This document shows, in pieces, positions 21,895 to 24,972 of a stretch of DNA of 24,972 nucleotides (positions are counted from its first letter, which is position 1; each line of letters starts with the position of its first letter). Source of the stretch: CBDUQI01 sp965369325 (lineage in GTDB: Bacteria; Pseudomonadota; Gammaproteobacteria; Steroidobacterales; JBCBZW01); NCBI GenBank assembly GCA_965369325.1, contig CBDUQI010000072.1:1-24972 (forward strand), read 5' to 3'. The notes beneath the pieces are model-generated. The model was not told the DNA's origin. It searched no databases and saw only the letters and a program-made list of their open reading frames with translations. A program made the translations under genes and the position numbers.

Positions 21895-23736
21895 GTGCAT
21901 ACTCCCGACATTGGTTTTTTTCTGGTCGCCATCATCACGCTGGGCATCGCCTCGCAGTGGGTGGCGTGGCGATATCGCATTCCCGCCATTGTGTTGTTGG
22001 CCGCTGCTGGTTTGCTGGTAGGCCCTGGGCTGGAGCTAATCCGCCCGGCCGAACTGTTCGGCGACGCACTCTCGCCCATCGTGGGGCTTTGCGTGGCGAT
22101 TATTTTGTTCGAAGGCGGCCTCAGCCTGGATTTTCGTGAATTGAAGGTGGCCGCCAGCGGCGTGCGGCGTCTGGTCTACGTGGGGGCGCCCCTGGGCTGG
22201 GGACTGGGCGCGCTGGCTGCGCACTTCGTCGGTGGCTTGTCCTGGCCGGTCGCGCTGGTGTTTGGCGCGATCATGGTGGTCACCGGACCGACAGTGGTGA
22301 TGCCCATGTTGCGGCAAGCAGGGTTGGGGCGCCGTTCGGCGTCTTATCTAAAGTGGGAAGGCATAGTTAACGATCCCATCGGTGCGTTGCTGGCGGTATT
22401 GGTGTTTAACTTTTTTGTTTACGCCAGCCCGGCCACGGAAGTGTCTGGCTGGGGCAGCGTGGTCAGCAGTCTGACCAAAGCCCTGTTGGCTGGCGGTGTG
22501 CTCGGCGGCATGGGTGGCTGGCTGGTGGGCAAAGCCTTCCAGCGTGGTCTGGTACCTGAGTACCTGAAGTCCCCCGTAATGTTTGTGGCGGTGCTGGTGT
22601 TTTTCACATTGTCGAATCTGCTCCAGCACGAGGCTGGTCTGCTGGCGGTGACGGTGATGGGCATGGTGGTGGGCAATATGCATCTGCCTGGCATCGAAGA
22701 TATGCGCCGGTTTAAGGAATACATCACCGTCATGTTGGTGTCGCTGGTGTTCGTGTTGCTCACCGCAGATCTTGATCGGCAGGTGTTACTGGAGCTGGAT
22801 TGGCGCGGCATGGCGTTGATCGTCGCCATTTTGTTCATCACCCGGCCGCTGGCGATTATGCTCGCGACCACCAATGCGGGTATGAACATGAACGACCGTA
22901 TCCTGCTGGCCTGGATTGCGCCTCGTGGCATCGTGGCGGCGGCCACCGCTGGTATTATGGGGCCCGGGCTTGCGGCCGGTGGTTACGAAGATGCCACGGC
23001 GCTCTTGCCGCTGGTCTTCGGCATTATCTTCTCCTCCGTCGTGCTACATGGGCTGAGCATTGGCTGGCTGGCGCGCAAGCTGGGGCTGGTCTCGCGCGAG
23101 GCCGGGACCGTGCTACTGGTGGGCGCCTCGCCCTGGAGCGTCGAGCTGGCGCAGAAAATGATGGGAATGGGCATCCGGGTAGTACTGGCAGACAGCTCCT
23201 GGCACAACCTGCGAGCGGCGCGCCTGGCGGGCGTGCTGGTGTACTACGGCGAGATTCTGTCGGAGATTGCCGAGGAGTCGGTGGAGATCGCGCACGTGGA
23301 GACCGTGCTGGCGGCCACCAGCAACGATGCCTACAACGCGCTGGTGTGTACCGCCATGGCGCCGGAAATTGGCCGCTCTGCCGTGTTTCAGTTGCCCATG
23401 GGCGATTCGATGCAGGACGATCCCAAGGCGGTGGCGCGGCCGCTGCGCGGCAATATCGCCTTTGGCCAGGACGCGCTATTTGAACGGCTCTGGCGCGCGC
23501 ACGTGCGTGGCTGGAAGTTCTCCCGCACGACCATTACCGATACCTACTCTTACAGCGACTTTCTGGGCGACTGCCCGGCCAAGGCAATTTCGATCCTGGT
23601 GCAACGGGCCAACGGAAAAGTGGTGTTTCAGTCCACCCAGCTGGAGTACGAGCCGCAGCCGGGCGATACCGTGTTGTACTACGCACCAGAGAAACCGGCC
23701 GAAGTGGCGCCAGCGGCTGCGAGTACGCCCGCATGA
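21895..23736 (+). CDS. CPA1-type cation/proton antiporter with TrkA-N-like domain
   Basis: A membrane protein of about 613 residues. The first ~390 residues hold a dozen or so helices of the NhaP-type sodium/proton exchanger family; VGLCVAIILFEGGLSLDF, GAIMVVTGPTVVMPMLRQ and KWEGIVNDPIGALLAVLVF are characteristic, with Asp in the NDP motif as the likely ion site. From about residue 402 (GTVLLVGASPWSVELAQKMMGMGIRVVLADSS) comes a cytoplasmic Rossmann-like domain of the TrkA-N type, which may sense a nucleotide. I choose GTG 21895 because AGGAA lies five bases upstream; the frame is open from 21775. The stop overlaps the hydrolase start by four bases (ATGA). Confidence 0.9.
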   Translation: MHTPDIGFFLVAIITLGIASQWVAWRYRIPAIVLLAAAGLLVGPGLELIRPAELFGDALSPIVGLCVAIILFEGGLSLDFRELKVAASGVRRLVYVGAPLGWGLGALAAHFVGGLSWPVALVFGAIMVVTGPTVVMPMLRQAGLGRRSASYLKWEGIVNDPIGALLAVLVFNFFVYASPATEVSGWGSVVSSLTKALLAGGVLGGMGGWLVGKAFQRGLVPEYLKSPVMFVAVLVFFTLSNLLQHEAGLLAVTVMGMVVGNMHLPGIEDMRRFKEYITVMLVSLVFVLLTADLDRQVLLELDWRGMALIVAILFITRPLAIMLATTNAGMNMNDRILLAWIAPRGIVAAATAGIMGPGLAAGGYEDATALLPLVFGIIFSSVVLHGLSIGWLARKLGLVSREAGTVLLVGASPWSVELAQKMMGMGIRVVLADSSWHNLRAARLAGVLVYYGEILSEIAEESVEIAHVETVLAATSNDAYNALVCTAMAPEIGRSAVFQLPMGDSMQDDPKAVARPLRGNIAFGQDALFERLWRAHVRGWKFSRTTITDTYSYSDFLGDCPAKAISILVQRANGKVVFQSTQLEYEPQPGDTVLYYAPEKPAEVAPAAASTPA

Positions 23737-24389
23737 GCGTTACCACCGAGGCGGTCACGATCGAAGGCCCGGCCGGAGTACTGGAGGCGCTTTACGAGGT
23801 GTCGGATGAGTCGCCGTCGCCTGCGGCTATTGCGGTAGTTTGCCACCCGCATCCGCTGCACGGCGGTACCATGACCAACAAAGTGGCATACATGCTTGCG
23901 CGGGCGCTGGTGGAGCTTGGTGCGGCGGCGGTGCGCTTTAATTTTCGCGGCGTGGGTGCCAGCGGCGGGCAGTATGCCGACGGCGTTGGCGAGGTGGATG
24001 ATGCGCTCGCTGTCGTAGACTGGGCGCATCGCAGGCATCCACAGGCCGGTATCTGGCTGGCTGGCTTTTCATTCGGAGGCGCTGTAGCCGTGCGGGCCAG
24101 CATACAACGCGAGGTACAGCAGCTGGTGCTGGTGGCCCCGGCGGTGGAGCATTTTGATGTGAGTGATGTGCATCCACCCTGCCCATGCTTGGTGGTGCAA
24201 GGTGATGCTGATGAGCTGGTGCCGGAGTTGTCTGTGCGGCACTGGGTGCAAACGCGGGACAGCGAGGTCACCCTGTTGGTCGAGCCCGGCGTAGGGCACT
24301 TTTTTCACGGCAAGCTGGTGCAGCTGAAGAAGCAATTGCATGCGAATTTGGCCGGACGAGTAGGGTGGGCGCATGCTGAGCGCACTTAA
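23733..24389 (+). CDS. COG2945-type alpha/beta hydrolase
   Basis: A 218-residue cytoplasmic hydrolase. CHPHPLHGGTMTNKV (37-51) and RFNFRGVGASGG (68-79) are marks of this family. The nucleophile elbow GFSFGG (111-116, Ser113), an acidic residue in VVQGDADELV (Asp158 or Asp160) and His189 in GVGHFFHG complete the triad. The physiological substrate is not known. The ATG overlaps the antiporter stop by four bases, and the TerB-like gene begins before its end, so three genes form a tight operon. Confidence 0.92.
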   Translation: MSVTTEAVTIEGPAGVLEALYEVSDESPSPAAIAVVCHPHPLHGGTMTNKVAYMLARALVELGAAAVRFNFRGVGASGGQYADGVGEVDDALAVVDWAHRRHPQAGIWLAGFSFGGAVAVRASIQREVQQLVLVAPAVEHFDVSDVHPPCPCLVVQGDADELVPELSVRHWVQTRDSEVTLLVEPGVGHFFHGKLVQLKKQLHANLAGRVGWAHAERT

Positions 24390-24846
24390 GCAGTACTTGC
24401 GCTCACGCCTGCCAAGCGATCCGGCGCAGGCCGACCCAGTGCTGGATGAGCAAGCGTTACAGGTGGCCACCGCAGCACTGCTAGTAGAGATGTCGCGCGC
24501 AGACTTTTCCGAAGATGCGCAAGAGCGGGAAGCTATTCACAATATTATTCAGCGCGATTTTGCGCTCGCTGGCGAGGAGGCTGAGCGGTTGTTGGATGCG
24601 GCGGACGCCGAGGCTGGCCGAGCGGTTTCGTTACACGAATTCACCAGCCTGTTACATGCTCACTTGAGTTCAGCCCAAAAAAGTCGGGTGGTGGAGACTT
24701 TGTGGGAGGTGGCGCTGGCCGACGGTCAGATCGACAAGTACGAAGATTACCTGGTACGCAAAGTCGCCGATCTGTTGTACCTCCCCGCTGGGGAGTTGGT
24801 GCGCTTAAAGCATGTCGTCTTAAAGCGACAGGGTGATGCGGGTTAA
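24373..24846 (+). CDS. TerB-like protein
   Basis: A 157-residue, all-helical soluble protein that fits the TerB-like/COG4103 family. ATAALLVEMSRADFSEDAQEREAI (about 31-54) and LWEVALADGQIDKYEDYLVRKVADLL (about 109-134) hold the two acidic metal-binding motifs of this fold (RADF..E and ADGQID..E). The ter name comes from tellurite resistance, but COG4103 members usually lie outside ter clusters and their role is unknown. It starts 17 bases before the end of the hydrolase gene. It is convergent with the partial gene at the right edge. Confidence 0.87.
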   Translation: MLSALKQYLRSRLPSDPAQADPVLDEQALQVATAALLVEMSRADFSEDAQEREAIHNIIQRDFALAGEEAERLLDAADAEAGRAVSLHEFTSLLHAHLSSAQKSRVVETLWEVALADGQIDKYEDYLVRKVADLLYLPAGELVRLKHVVLKRQGDAG

Positions 24847-24860
24847 CCGTTCCAGCGGGC

Positions 24861-24885
24861 AAAAAAAACCGGGGCATCGCCCCGG
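24861..24885 (-). terminator. Strong intrinsic terminator of the right-edge gene
   Basis: CCGGGGC-ATC-GCCCCGG (24869-24885) is a perfect 7-bp stem; on the minus strand eight T follow directly (24868-24861). It serves the partial gene that ends at 24914. On the plus strand it may weakly stop the TerB operon. Confidence 0.92.
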
Positions 24886-24913
24886 CTAGAAACTCGAAGG
24901 CGTAATGCCTTGC

Positions 24914-24972
24914 TCAGACCATTTCTTTCAGGCCTTTGAGCGGCAACACTTTTACAGTCTTGCGGGCAGGCT
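24914..24972 (-). CDS. 3' end of a probable HU-family DNA-binding protein (partial)
   Basis: The last 18 codons of a minus-strand gene are visible: PARKTVKVLPLKGLKEMV, then TGA. The spacing of PA-[RK]-K, P-x-K and LK-[ED]-x-V matches the C-terminal tail of HU/IHF-like proteins (PAKKxPxFKPGKxLKDAV). The rest lies outside the window, so the assignment rests on this short stretch. The strong terminator close after its stop suits a highly expressed gene. Confidence 0.55.
   Translation of the reverse strand, partial: PARKTVKVLPLKGLKEMV

Noticed and set aside
24373..24846. Tellurite resistance locus
   Set aside because: Only one TerB-like gene is present, without TerC, TerD or TerZ neighbours.

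Overview
The window looks like a piece of a moderately GC-rich gammaproteobacterial chromosome, probably from a marine or environmental heterotroph. The clues are the prkA-yeaH-spoVR stress cassette in its gammaproteobacterial order, MsrB, TonB-like and OmpA-like envelope proteins, and two proteins with VPxPxA-type PEP-CTERM sorting tails. The genus cannot be named from the sequence. I see no rRNA, tRNA, CRISPR array, transposase or phage gene.

Left part (1-4440), mostly envelope and secreted proteins. It holds the 3' end of a secreted protein with a thrombospondin-type-3/dockerin-like calcium-binding tail, an exported metallo-beta-lactamase-fold hydrolase on the minus strand, and a PEP-CTERM protein on the minus strand. 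Divergent from the last is a lipoprotein of the COG4798 methyltransferase-like family. The divergent control region carries a perfect 14-bp palindrome of the LacI-family type that overlaps the likely -35 box of the PEP-CTERM gene.

Centre-left (4440-11540). A minus-strand operon reads prkA -> yeaH -> spoVR family; it encodes the PrkA kinase, a VWA-domain partner and a SpoVR protein. Divergent from it is a solitary TIR-like protein of the DUF1863/ThsB type. Next come a second PEP-CTERM protein (minus) and a small helix-hairpin-helix DUF4332 protein (plus).

Centre (11660-16760). It begins with a small membrane protein, an alpha/beta hydrolase, a DUF2505 protein and a staphylococcal-nuclease-like lipoprotein, all on the plus strand. 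A regulatory stretch follows with a perfect CRP-type core and a possible 68-residue minus-strand gene. After that come a small two-helix membrane protein and a solitary ParM-like actin homologue, whose leader contains a perfect 12-bp inverted repeat. A previously easy-to-miss 47-codon gene with an ideal Shine-Dalgarno sequence sits downstream of the actin homologue on the minus strand. A multi-span membrane protein closes this part.

Right part (16895-24972). It contains an exported beta-rich protein, a short-chain dehydrogenase (minus), msrB overlapping a TonB-like protein, and a minus-strand pair made of an OmpA-domain membrane protein and a coiled-coil/helix-hairpin-helix protein. A plus-strand operon follows: a CPA1-type antiporter with a TrkA-N-like domain, a COG2945-type hydrolase, and a TerB-like protein. 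The window ends in the 3' end of a minus-strand gene that looks like an HU-family protein, followed by a strong intrinsic terminator.

The strongest candidates for something undescribed are the solitary TIR-like gene, the solitary actin homologue with its inverted repeat, and the OmpA/coiled-coil/HhH pair. No partner genes of a known defence or partition system are visible, so these remain hypotheses.
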